From: Crossaster papposus
Taxonomy: Eukaryota; Echinodermata; Asteroidea; Velatida; Solasteridae
Assembly (NCBI GenBank): GCA_037893245.1
Contig: JBAIAA010000074.1
Location: forward strand, 558,001-622,000
Reading direction: 5' to 3'
Length of the DNA stretch: 64,000 bases
Part shown: piece by piece, positions 27,301 through 39,300 of the stretch
Layout: each line of letters starts with the position of its first letter
How positions within the stretch are numbered: the stretch's first letter is position 1
Program-made: the position numbers and the translations under genes
Notes under the pieces: model-generated
Databases searched by the model: none
Seen by the model: only the letters and a program-made list of their open reading frames with translations
Told to the model about the DNA's origin: nothing

Positions 27301-30300
27301 AGAATTCTATGCATATACGACACATGTTGACATAACTGACGTGAAAACATTTTGTGAGCTAGGTGATTTTGAAGTTCAGTGCATGACAGTTTAGGGCTTC
27401 AAATCTTTGATATTTCTGTTCCTAAAGCTGCCCCCCAAAAAAGATGAAGCAGATAGGAGAAATATTTGGGGGAATGGTGCCTTTGATGATACAAGCGTGA
27501 AATTTGGCACACAGTCAGAATATATGTTACGAGAAAGATATTTGGATATATTGGTCCATCGCAAATTTGTCCTTTGAAAAATTACCCTGTCTAGGTAGAA
27601 TAACAATCAATGACAGCCATTTTGAAAATTTTATAAATTGCTTGTTATTCCAGATATCTTTTTTTAGAGGACAAATATGCGTTGGCCCTTTATCAGAATA
27701 TCTTTCCTCATGACATACTCAGACTGTTTGCCAAACTCCATGCTTGTGTCATCAAAGGCAAAATCCCATTACCTATCTGCAATGCTAATATGAGTATTTA
27801 TTCTTAGTAACATTGTATTTTAACTACTTTTTTTTTTATTTGAACTGCAAACAGGATAAAAAGTCTGCGCTATTCTGGGCTGCTGATAAGGGTCTGGTGG
27901 ATATCACAGAAGTGCTGTTGGACGCCAACGCAAATCCAGAAATACCCAACAAGGTAGGATATTTTCATCTTTGAACGCAGCATTTATTATCAGTCAAAGC
28001 ATTGAAGATTAAGAGCAACGGTTAAGATATCTGGACTAGTGAGCTGGTGGTCGTGGGTTCGAATCCTACCTGAGCTTTTAAGGTCCTTTGAGACAAGCAC
28101 TAAGGCAGAAATATGTGAGACGTTCTGGCAAAATAAGAAGGAACTAGGCACAGACAGTATTGAGAAAAGGGGGAAAATTTGGGGGTTTTATTATCGATTT
28201 TCAGCTTTATTGATATTTTTAATCTTTGATATGTCTACTACACTTTATAGGGAATAAAGAACTGATATATTTCATTTTAATGAATACCCAAAACTCAAAA
28301 ACTTTAAAGACTTGTTTTTGGTATTTTACTTTTTTTGGCATGTCGATAAATACAAACTTTAAACAGCTAGTACCCATACTTGTAAATGGAATGTCTGATT
28401 GAAATGCAACAAAAAGAATATTGTAAGGAGATTTGTTTTTCTTTCCTAATACCTGCAAACCCTGCTATGCCCAGTTATGTCTCATTTTGACAGAACACCT
28501 CACATAAATGATGGTTGATATCCCACCTCTGAGCTTGTCAGACCTTGTCAGACAAGCAGTTCACAATTACTGAGCAGTGGAGGGCCAATTTCATGGAGCT
28601 GCTAAAAGTTGCTTAAAAACAAAAGAGTCTTGCTCAGTAAAAACAGGTTATCAGCCAAAACTCCATGCTTTTTAGGCTAAGTAAAAGACTGCTGAATACC
28701 AGTCACAAACAATAAACATCACCTAAAAATTTGGTTTGTAACCATTTTTGCCAATGAAGAATTTAAATGCTAAGCATTTTTATTTTTGCTTATACCAGCT
28801 CCATGAAATTGGCTCGAGGTGTTGCAGCATGATGCTAACGAAGGACAGAAGCAATTTTTTTAATCAACATCTTATTAAGGCAATTAAAAAAAATATCAAG
28901 TTTCGGCAAGTCTTTTTAAAAAATCTCCAACTATTGACGCAACATTTCTAAAGAGCCATGCTTTTGAAGAGCCACGCTACTTGAACCATTAGGGGAGACT
29001 AAAGCCGTGTTCGCACTGGATAAACATTTTGGGTAATTTGACCATGACGCCGGGTAACATTCCCTGCGTGACCTATGACTGCGACTTGACGACCGGGTCG
29101 TCTGTTCCCGAAGCTAGCTCTCAACATTATTTTCTTACATAAGGGGTGATGGAAGATTTAACCGAGACGTCGCGTCCGCACTGGATTTTCTGGCTCGGTT
29201 AAATCTTCCTGGTCAATCTTCCTGGGCACCTTTTGCTCGGTTAAACTACCCACGCGGCGTGGGTTAGTTACCTGTGAGGAAAGTTACCCAGGCTGTCCGC
29301 ACTGGACTTGAAATGGGCAAGTTACCCATTGGCTCGGTTAGTTTGCCCAAATTAAGTCCAGTGCGGACAGGGCTTTAGTGGGAAAAACACATTGGAGCTT
29401 TTGGGATATTAGTGATTGCCACGTTTATCTTGCAGTGGAATAAGTATTTGCTAAGGTTTTTTCTTTTTTTCAAAGGTTATACAAATTGTCCCGAGAAGCA
29501 TTTCATGATTATGTTACCAATCATACCATACGTAAATAACAATTCATACTGAAGTGTTTAAGATTCCTAGTCATCTCCTCTCTTCAGTTCTTCTTAATAA
29601 TCTTCGCAATGTGTGTGTGGAAACTAAAGGAGAATAAATTTCAGTTAAAACGTCGCTTTTGAGACCCTGTTATAGACCCTGTGCTGTGTGAAGTGCCATG
29701 GCCTTGTGGTCTTGTCGCATAGGATCTCCTGATCTTGGGGATGAGTGGCAGGGGTGGCGTGTGCGTAAAATGCTCGCCTCTCACCAATGTGGCCCAGGTT
29801 TGATTCCCATTATGTCAGTAGAGTTGTGCGTTGGTTCTCTCCTGTGCAATGAGGGTTTTTCTCTGGGTCCTCCGGTTTGTCTCCCTCTGGAAAAATCAAA
29901 CACTTTCGATCTCAGGCTGTGCTCCATAGTCGAATATGAGTCGATGTGGCCGGCTGCCAGAGGCACCTTATGTGCCAGCGGCTCAACCACGTTGTAGCCG
30001 CGTCCTTTGCAATTCAGCACACCAGCTGCGAGTAAGGTTGATTAGCTTTCCAAATTATTATTATTATATTGTTTTCAGGACGGAGAAACGCCGTTGCTAA
30101 GAGCGGCGCGCAACCGAAATCGAGAGATCGCCCGGATATTGTTGGACAAGAACGCTAAAGTCTCTGCAATAGACAAGGTGAGCATTTTGTTTTATCCGTC
30201 CGGTTTTTTTTCTGCTTTTTTGCTGTGTGAAGTGCCTTGGCCTTGTGGTCTTTGAGCATAGGATCTCCTGATCTTGGGAATAGGTTTACACAGGTTTCGG

Positions 30301-33300
30301 TCCAGCCTTATGGGGTATGTGGTATTTTTGTTTCCTTGGGCAAGCCACTTTGTCAAAACTTGTTTCTGCAAACCCTAGAGTTATTAGGTATTAACTGCAA
30401 GACCAGAATTATTTGTGACTATACATTACCCACTTGGTTTTTGTTTTAAAAAAATGGTAGTATTGAGCTGTCCATTCCACAAGAAACTGATGAGCAAGGG
30501 TAAAAATTACATAGCATCTTGAGTGAATACTATGGTGAATATTTCACTTGATAGTTACAGATTATTATGATTATTACACCACAAGTAGTTATTTTAGGGG
30601 CTTGTTGTTGAACATATTTGTGACCTGCTCCCACAAAACCAGACATAAGTGGTTTTTTTTAAAGTGAGATATTGGTTTTTCCATTTAGTACACATCTTCA
30701 GCTTTCATTTGGTACCAAAACCACCTTTATACCATACATACTTCCAATTGTATGAGGAATATAAGACTGCATGTACACGCGATTCTATGGGAAACAAATA
30801 ATAACAAATAACAATATGTCACTTTTTAAAAAAAACTACTTATGTCTGGTTTTGTGGGAGCAGGTCACATTTGTTAATAATACCCATATCCGGACCTGGA
30901 TTTGTCTGTATATCGCTAAAAATTGTAATGTCAAGAAGAGGAGGCTCTCGATCCGAGGAAGACATAAAAGTGTAGCCATGTTTTTGCCATTTTTCTGCAA
31001 CATTCCCATTGCTGGATACATTGTTTGCATGTGTCACGCTATTAAATGTTGATTCCTGTGACCCTAAGTGCCACTGCCAGGAACGATCGAGTCTTGGGTT
31101 GATAATGTTAACAGCTTACCAGTCGCTGAAAATGGTCCATTATTTGTGGAAAAGGCAAACACGTAGGTTCTACTAAAAGCCAGGCAGGGTTGAAACTGAC
31201 ATTGCAAAATAATGAGCAATATCAACCTACAACAGTTAATGCCGATGCATCATGACTTGCTAACGATGAATTCAATATGGCGGTCCACTCCAGAACAACA
31301 GTCAGTCCAATTGACCATTTGCGTGTGGAATTTGAATAATGTCTGGTACACTGACTTGTTCACGCAGTCGTGAACCACATAACGATCGAGGCTCGGTATT
31401 GTGTTTTCCTTTATTCCTACGTTATACCCAATCCCCATTGCTTTGCGCTTGCACCGTCGATCGAGGACCGAATTTTTCCATTCATACCGCCGACCGAGGG
31501 GCTTTTGTTTCCTTTGTTCTCCTTTGTGTCTCGCCCCTCGGTCGTTATGTGGTGCCGGAACACACAGCTTGGCACAGTTTACATTTAAATTCTCAAGCAT
31601 TGTGAACAATGTATTGGTGCTGAGCGTCTCTAACGTAACTATCAAACAAACGACGAAAACATGACAAATTAATCACCAGACTTACTCACAACGAACGACA
31701 GATGCGAAGACAAAATATAAATTTACAAACTAAAACACAATCGAGGCCTAATTGTATGCATGACTTAAGCATTTAACACAAGGTACAGCCTAGACCACGA
31801 CACAGTGGATCCTGCTCAAATCAGCCAATACAGTTTTGCCATATAGCCTCGACACTGCAAATTTTCTCCACTTAGCAAAGAGGATTTTGGAGGATTTTGA
31901 AAGGATAGGGTTAACACTATTGAAGAATTATTTTTAAAATTGGCTTTGTTGGTGTTGCCATGACAGTTGTGTTATACTTGATTATCCCACAGCGCGGTGA
32001 CACTGCACTGCATATAGCCATCCGTTTCCGGGACAAGAAAGTGTCGGAGTTGCTACTCCGCAATCCCAAAGATGGTCGCCTTCTGTACAAACCCAACAAG
32101 GAAGGGGAGACGCCATACAACATAGACTGCAACCACCAGAAGGGGATCCTCACGCAGATCTTCGGAGCAAGTCAGTTCTGTTTTCCTGAAACTTTTGTTC
32201 TTCTTTTTTTTACTCAAATTGAAGTCTTAGGTCGTGTCCGAATTAACCAGTTTGCGCCGGAATACATACATGTATAAACATGCAATTTTTTTTTAGAGAT
32301 TTAAAGGATGACGCATGATGCGGATGACGCATTAACACGCCACGAGCAAGGCCGGAAATGTCTGTGAGCAGCGAGCAAGGCCAGAAATGTCATGGGTGTG
32401 CCTCTCAATACCATCGGCCTGAACGCGCCTCGGATCGAGTTTCGTTAAAAATAGTCCCGCGTCTCGGCTCACGGAATCCCGGCGCGAACTGGTTAACTGG
32501 CTAGAAATTGCACACATGTCTACGGTAGCGGCTGCCACCACTTTTCCATAGACTGATGTGTAGTTTCACATGTCTTTGGCATATTACAGGGAGTTTCACC
32601 CCCGGCGAGGAGGTGGACAGCGAGATGAGTGATCTATGCAGCAGTGCCATCGCCGACATACTCAGCGAGCCCACCTTAGCCCCGCCCATCACAGTGGGCC
32701 TGTACGCACGCTGGGGCAGCGGCAAGTCTTTCATTCTCAAGAAATTGCAAGGTAGGAATTGGGAGATTGTCTTTTAACCCTCTTATGGTTTTACCTTTCA
32801 AAACCTTTCAAAATCTGCTTACTTCACAAAATGGCTGTAAATAAGTATGAACCTTTTTAAAAGCTCCAGAATTTGTTGCTACTGCACTACTACACCTTTC
32901 AAAACCTTTTGAAAGGTGTTTTTTTTTCTCACACCAGTTTGTTGAGAAAGTTTTTTTACCTTTCGAGATCTTTCATAGGTTTCTTTTGTCAGACTGTTTT
33001 CTCGCCTTTCAAAACATTTTAGTCCAAGAAACTTGAAAGGTATTTTCTGTCTTACACCAGTTTGTTCAAAGAGTTGTTTTACCTTTCAAAATCTTTCATA
33101 GGTCCCTTTTGTCAGACAGTTTTCTCACCTTTCAAAACCTTTCAGTCCAGGAAACTTGAAAGGTTTTGAAAGGTCAGACAATTCCATGGCAACTGCCCTA
33201 TATATAGGAGGGTTAATAAAGGAATAAATATATGGTTGGCGAGTAGAGTATGTTTAAAACCGGCTCATGGGCTTGGACCCGTCAATGGACTTGGACGCGT

Positions 33301-36300
33301 CAATGGGCTTGGACGCGTCAATGGGCTTGGACGCGTTAATGGGCTTTGACGCGTTAATGTTCGGCTTGGAAGGCGAGGGCAATAACAATGTTCAGGCCCA
33401 TGAGCCGGTTTTAAACCACAACTGGCCAACCACATTTGTATTTCCATTCATAAATACCTTTTGATCAAAAAGTCAAAATAAGTAAAACAATTTACAAACA
33501 GTTTTAGGCCAAATAAAAAACAAAACATGTTTAGCGTCACCGCCCGCTTCTTTTTTGGGGGCCGCCTCCTTTTTTCTTTGTTTTTCTTTTTTAAAAAAAA
33601 TTATAAATTTTACCATTTTGGTAAAAAAAAACTTTTTTATTTTTTTATTTTTTTTTTAAGATAATACAATTTTAAGATCGTATTTTAGACTTTAGCATCA
33701 CTGTGTACATGCTCTGGAAATATATTTTTTCTAATAGGAAGGCTAGGGTGTGACGTGTACGGTGCATACATGATCGACCCACATGAATTTTGATTTTTAA
33801 TCGTGGGTGAACCATGTTTTAATTTTAAATTGGAAGATAGGGTGTGACATGTTCACTACATGACTCGAATTAAGATGTGTCGGGCGGCCATTTTGAAGAA
33901 AAAAAGGGTCCTCCTTCCTTAAAAAAAAAAGGCATGACGCTAAACATGTTTTTTTGTTTTTTTGCCTTAGGGTACTCTTGTATAAAGTTGGATTTTTGAG
34001 TTAAAACATAGGGCAACCTTAAACCATTTATCCGAGGGTATAATTTACCTTGGAAATTTTCAGTCAAGTTTGAAAAACCTTTCAAAACTCAGTTAATTTG
34101 TAGTGAGAAGCCCTTTGGGTAGAAGTTTGTGTCACATTAGCACAGCATTTAGTTTTGTAAACATGTGTGGCATGTTTACAAAATTGTCTTGCCTGAACAA
34201 AGTTCAGAAAGAGATCGTGCAATCACTATTTCTGTACTTAGTCCGTCCATCTGTATGTACATGTATCTGTCATTTTTTTTTAAGTTTTGAAAAAATGATC
34301 TCATAATGCAAAGTCCAATTCCTATCAAACTTGGGTCATGCATGCAAATTGTAACCATTATATGGTGCTGTGTCAAAGGTCAATTACTGAGGTCAAAGGT
34401 AATTTGAGGTCAACGGTCATTTGAAGTCAAATTTTAAAAGAGGCTAGAATTGTAAAAATGGTCTTAAGCCCTGTTCGAACTGGACTTAATTTGGGCAAAC
34501 TAACCAAGCCAATGGGTAACTTACCCAATTCAAGTCCAGTGCGAACAGCCTGGGTAACTTTCCTCACAGGTAACTTACCCACGCCGTGTGGGTAGTTTAA
34601 CCGAGCCAAAGGTGCCCAGGAAGATTGACCAGGTCAGTTTAACCGAGCCAGAAAATCTAGTGCGGACGCGACGTCTCGGTTAAATCATCCATCACCCATT
34701 ATGTAAGAAAATAATGTTGAGAGCTAGCGTCGGGAACAGACGATCCGGTCGTCAAGTCGCGGTCATACCGGTAGGTCACGCAGGGCGCCCTCTTTATTGT
34801 TTTGAAGCCAGCTCGGTTAGTATACCCATGGTCTCGGCAATTCTACCCGTGTCAATTAAATCCAAGTGCGGACGGTGGGAAGATTAACCCATCGGAATGT
34901 TTACCGGCGTCATGGTAAAGTTACCCAAAATGTTTATCCAGTGCGAACACGGCTTTATTTGAAAACTTTCAGTTCAATTGCAATCAAACTTGGGTCCGAG
35001 ATGCAATACGGAAACTTGCATGTGATATTTATATTAAAGATCACATACTGAGGTCAAAGGTTATTTTAGGTCAAGTTGTAAAAAGTTGTAATCGCGAAAG
35101 TACCGGTAGTCGAGACCCGTGGTATGTGAACCACCTTTGTGTTACCTTCTGTTGTTTTTTTTCCTTCACAAGATGAGATGCGACAGTTCACCAACCACAC
35201 CAGCAAACCCGTCTTTCGTTTCTCCTGCCTCGTCTTCATCGTCTGTCTTCTACTCAGTGCTGTGCTGAGCGCAGCCGTCCTCTTTATATTTAGCGAAGCC
35301 CCAGGGGCGTCAATCGGGGTGTTTTTCGCCCTCTTCGTCTCTCTGTATTTTCTATTAGGTAAGAGTTTAAAATGTTTACTTTTGGGATTAAAGCATATAG
35401 ACAGGGTGGCCCCTACACATGTGACCTTCAACTCTCTCTTTACCAATGTCAAGTTTACTTAACCGTTTTGAGCTTAGTATCTGAGCAAAAATGTGGCAAA
35501 ATTGCAAGCACATGTGTTTGGACAAGATTTAGCAGCTATCGCTTAAAGCGTCTCGTCGGTTTGAGTTTGTACAAGCTTCTGCTTTGTACCAGATTCCCGC
35601 ACATCGCGCCCTGGTACGCATGAATAAACACCTTAGTGTTATATAACCACGGCTAATAGATATGCAAAGTCCTAAGAAATTAAAGAACTGGTGCAATGGA
35701 CAGGACGACAGACGATACAAACACTAAACTCAAACCAAGTCCCACACTTACTACAATACAAAAAGGGGGAAAAAAACATTAATTAATGAAAACTTGTCTT
35801 TCACCGACTGGGAAACAAATAATTCAAAGCATTGAAACAATCTTCTTGATATTTTTCTTTCCGTTTTTGTCTTTCCCTCGGACAGGCGTTGTGTACCTAG
35901 GCAATCGCAAGAAGTGGCGGGGCATGCGAGCCACGTCGTCTTGGCTGGCCAAGCAGCTGAACTATCTCCGCCTTCTCCTTGCTATGATCTACTGCAATCC
36001 TCCCCCGCAACCCCCTCAGAGCAGCAAGACCCTCCCCATCAGGTAAAGATGAACCGTGTCTGATCAGGGTCAAATTTCATAAAAAATGTAAGCACAACAT
36101 TTTGCTTAGCATGGAAATTCTTCCTTTGGTAAAAACAAGGTTACAAATATAATATTCAGCTGATGTTTATCATTTTTGACTGATATTCAGCTGTTTCTGC
36201 TTAGCATGAAAATCACATGTAGTCAAGGCAAAATACATAATTTTGTTTTGTTGACCTCAAACAAATTGCAACAAATTGTTTTTCACCACAGTGCACTTTT

Positions 36301-39300
36301 ATAAGGTTCCTAGAATTACATACTAAAAATCTACAAAAATCCAAGTTGTGGAAATATGTCTAATTTGCATAAATCGTTAATCCCTGCTCTGTAATATGTT
36401 TATTCCCATATTTGGGTATATATTTTATTTTTATTTTTTGAAAAGTTTATTTTGGCGATTATACTTAAATATCCTTACTTCAATAACATTTGCTAAAGCA
36501 TATAAGTGACTGAATTATGAGAACACATTAATTATCCAAAATGACAACTTCGTGACCCTATAAATGTGCGCGCATTACACTGTCTCCAGATATCATCAAG
36601 TAGTCAGTATTGGTAAGCTTCAAATTCACCAAGTTGCTTACTGGCACAGTTATCATATTAAAACCTTATGAAAAATCATATGAACAATAATAACATTGTG
36701 ATATTTAGCCCAGAAAACAAAAACTTGGGAAAAATGGTGTGTCTATAAATTGGGCTAAAAAGTAGTTAAAGGGTTGCCTAACATGGAAGACTGGAACTTA
36801 TGTCATCTTTTCCTGGAGCGGGTCACATATAACCGTGACGATGCTTATTGAGCAAGGGGTAGCGTTACTTTTCCCCAGTTTCTTTCTTTTTCTCAATTTC
36901 TTTCTGTCACCAAAACAGGTTTATATTCGGGGACCATCTACACCTGTCCAACATCGGGGGTGAGACGCCGCTATCCAAGGCAGTCGCGTCTCTCAGCGCG
37001 GCGGTAGAGAGAGATCTAGGCTTCATGGCATCACGGGTCTTCAGGGTCACGAGAAACAAATTTGCAGACGGTAAGGCCGCATTCAAATCTCTTGTCTAGG
37101 GCTATTGTCTAGGTCTTTGTCCAATACAACTACGCGTGAGCAGGCTGACAATGGGCCTAGATCTCTCAGCAGAAACTTGTGTGCTTATTAGCAGCACGAG
37201 GAAATTGGACCTCAGTCTTTCAGTCTGATTCTTTTACTGTAATGGTATGTCATCATTTCTAGGTCTTGCCAAATGGAAGCGCTGTTGCTGCATCCCCTGC
37301 TTCCTCCTGACGCTCCTCGTCCTCGCCTGCTTTGTCGCCTTCCTCGTCCTCCTCTTCTATTACTTCCTCAATGCCAAGGCGATCCAGGGGACCACCACCC
37401 GCAAACAAATCTTCATCGCCATGATTACGACAGGCTCCCTTGTGGGCCTGGCCCTCCTGGCCAACTCCATCTGGCTTGCCCAGTTCTTCTACCACCTGGT
37501 CTGGTCACCCAAGCTACGGCTGCGGCACGGGGCTCGGGCCCCTCTTAAGAACGAGGCGGACACCCTGGCACAGCTGGTGCACTGCGTGGACGCCTTCCAG
37601 GGCTCCCAGACCCGGATGGTGGTTGTCGTGGATGGGTTAGACAGTTGCGAGCAGGAACAGATCCTGCAGCTCCTGGACTCAATCAAGGCTCTCTTCTCCT
37701 CCCCTGACTCGCCTTATATTACCGTGCTCGCCATCGACCCGTACATCATCGCCAAGGCCATCGATCAGAACCTCCACACCGTCTTCAAGGAGTCCAACAT
37801 CAGGGGCCATGACTACCTGAGGAACCTGGTCCATCTTCCATTCTACCTCGAAGTCGGCATCAAGCTGAGGGAGAATTCAGAAACGGCCAGTCCGACCGCC
37901 AATCACATCCCACTTTCAAGCCCAAAGGTAAACAAAAAGTCTTAAGATTTTAGCCAAACTCTTGTTTACAGAAACTGCAAAATTAAAAAAACAGGCTCAA
38001 GACTCGTATTCAATGACATCGGTGACCTGTCCTCACAAAATAAACTTAAAGTCAGACTTTTTAGAATTTTAGATATTTATATCTCTAGATTCTTCAAAAC
38101 AAGAGCTTCCCAATGGTATACAACATTAATGGATATTGTTTTCAGTAATGCAAATATATAGACCACCGACTTACTTTAACCAGTTCGCGCCGGGATTATT
38201 TTAACATCACCGAGCCAATGCGCGTGATTATTTTTAACGAAACTTGATTCGAGGCGGGTTTAAGCCGATTGTACCGGAAAGCAAACCCACGCATTTCCAG
38301 CCTTGCTTGCTGCTGACGGACATTTTCGGCTTGCTCGCTGCTGACAGAAATTTTCGGCCTTGCTCGTGACGTGTTTATGCGTCATCTGTTTTGAATCTGG
38401 GAAAAATTTCCGGCACGAACTGGTTAACCAGTCGCCCCGGATGACGTATATAAATGCAAAGTTTTCCCCAGATTCAAAATGGATGACGCATAAACACGTC
38501 ACGAGCAAGGCCGGAAATGTCTGTCAGCAGCGAGCAAGGCCGGAAATGCGTGGGTGTGCTTCCCGGTACTATTTGCCTGAATTCGCCTCGGATCGAGTTT
38601 CGTTAAAAATAATCCCGCGCCTTGGCTCGGTGATGTTAAAATAATCCCGGCGCGAACTGCTTAAAGTAAGTCTGACATACACCCCCCTCCCCCTGCAACT
38701 CCACCAGTTCCTGACAATTAAAGCAATTACCAATGGTGTATTTTACCTTTTAAGGTTCACATGAAAAATAATATACAAAAACAAATTTTGCCCTTTGTTC
38801 TTCAAACTGTTGTGGTGACGGGTCACATTTCTTTCATTCATTTAATTCCATGCCTCCAAACTTGTGCGTCATTATTTCTAAATTGGTTTGTGTAAACAGG
38901 AGCTTGTATTCAACCCTCATTTTGAGGATTATTCAGTAAGAAAAACCCTCGCACACCAGAATCAACATGGCAAGCACCAATTGACCGGTTGCGTGTGGAA
39001 TTTAAATAATATCTGGTACACTGACTTGTTCACGCAGTCGTGAACCACATAACGACCGAGGATCGATATTGTGTTTTCCTTTCTTCCTTTACTTAACCCA
39101 ATCCCCATTGCTTTGCCATTGCACCGTCGATCGAGGACAGAATTCGGACAAGCAAACCGTCGATCGAGGATCCTTTGTTCCCTTTGTTCTCTTTTGTGTT
39201 TCGATCCTCGATCGTAATGCAAGACAAGAACACACAGCTTGGCACAGTTTGACTTTAAATTATCAAGACCAAATACACTGTTGCTATATCACGTGATTCG

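Larger units (their letters stand above)
38022..38826. mobile_element. Family E element interrupted by J2+J3 and an A fragment (E4)
   Basis: The left part begins GTGACCTGTCCTCACAAAAT and the right end is TGTGGTGACGGGTCAC. In between sit two family J copies (38180-38660) and a family A remnant (38719-38754). Confidence 0.75.

Noticed and set aside
37259..37686. Several alternative-frame open reading frames over exon 14
   Set aside because: They are shadows of the GC-rich KAP exon, whose frame is fixed by the Walker B motif and near-identity to KIDINS220.
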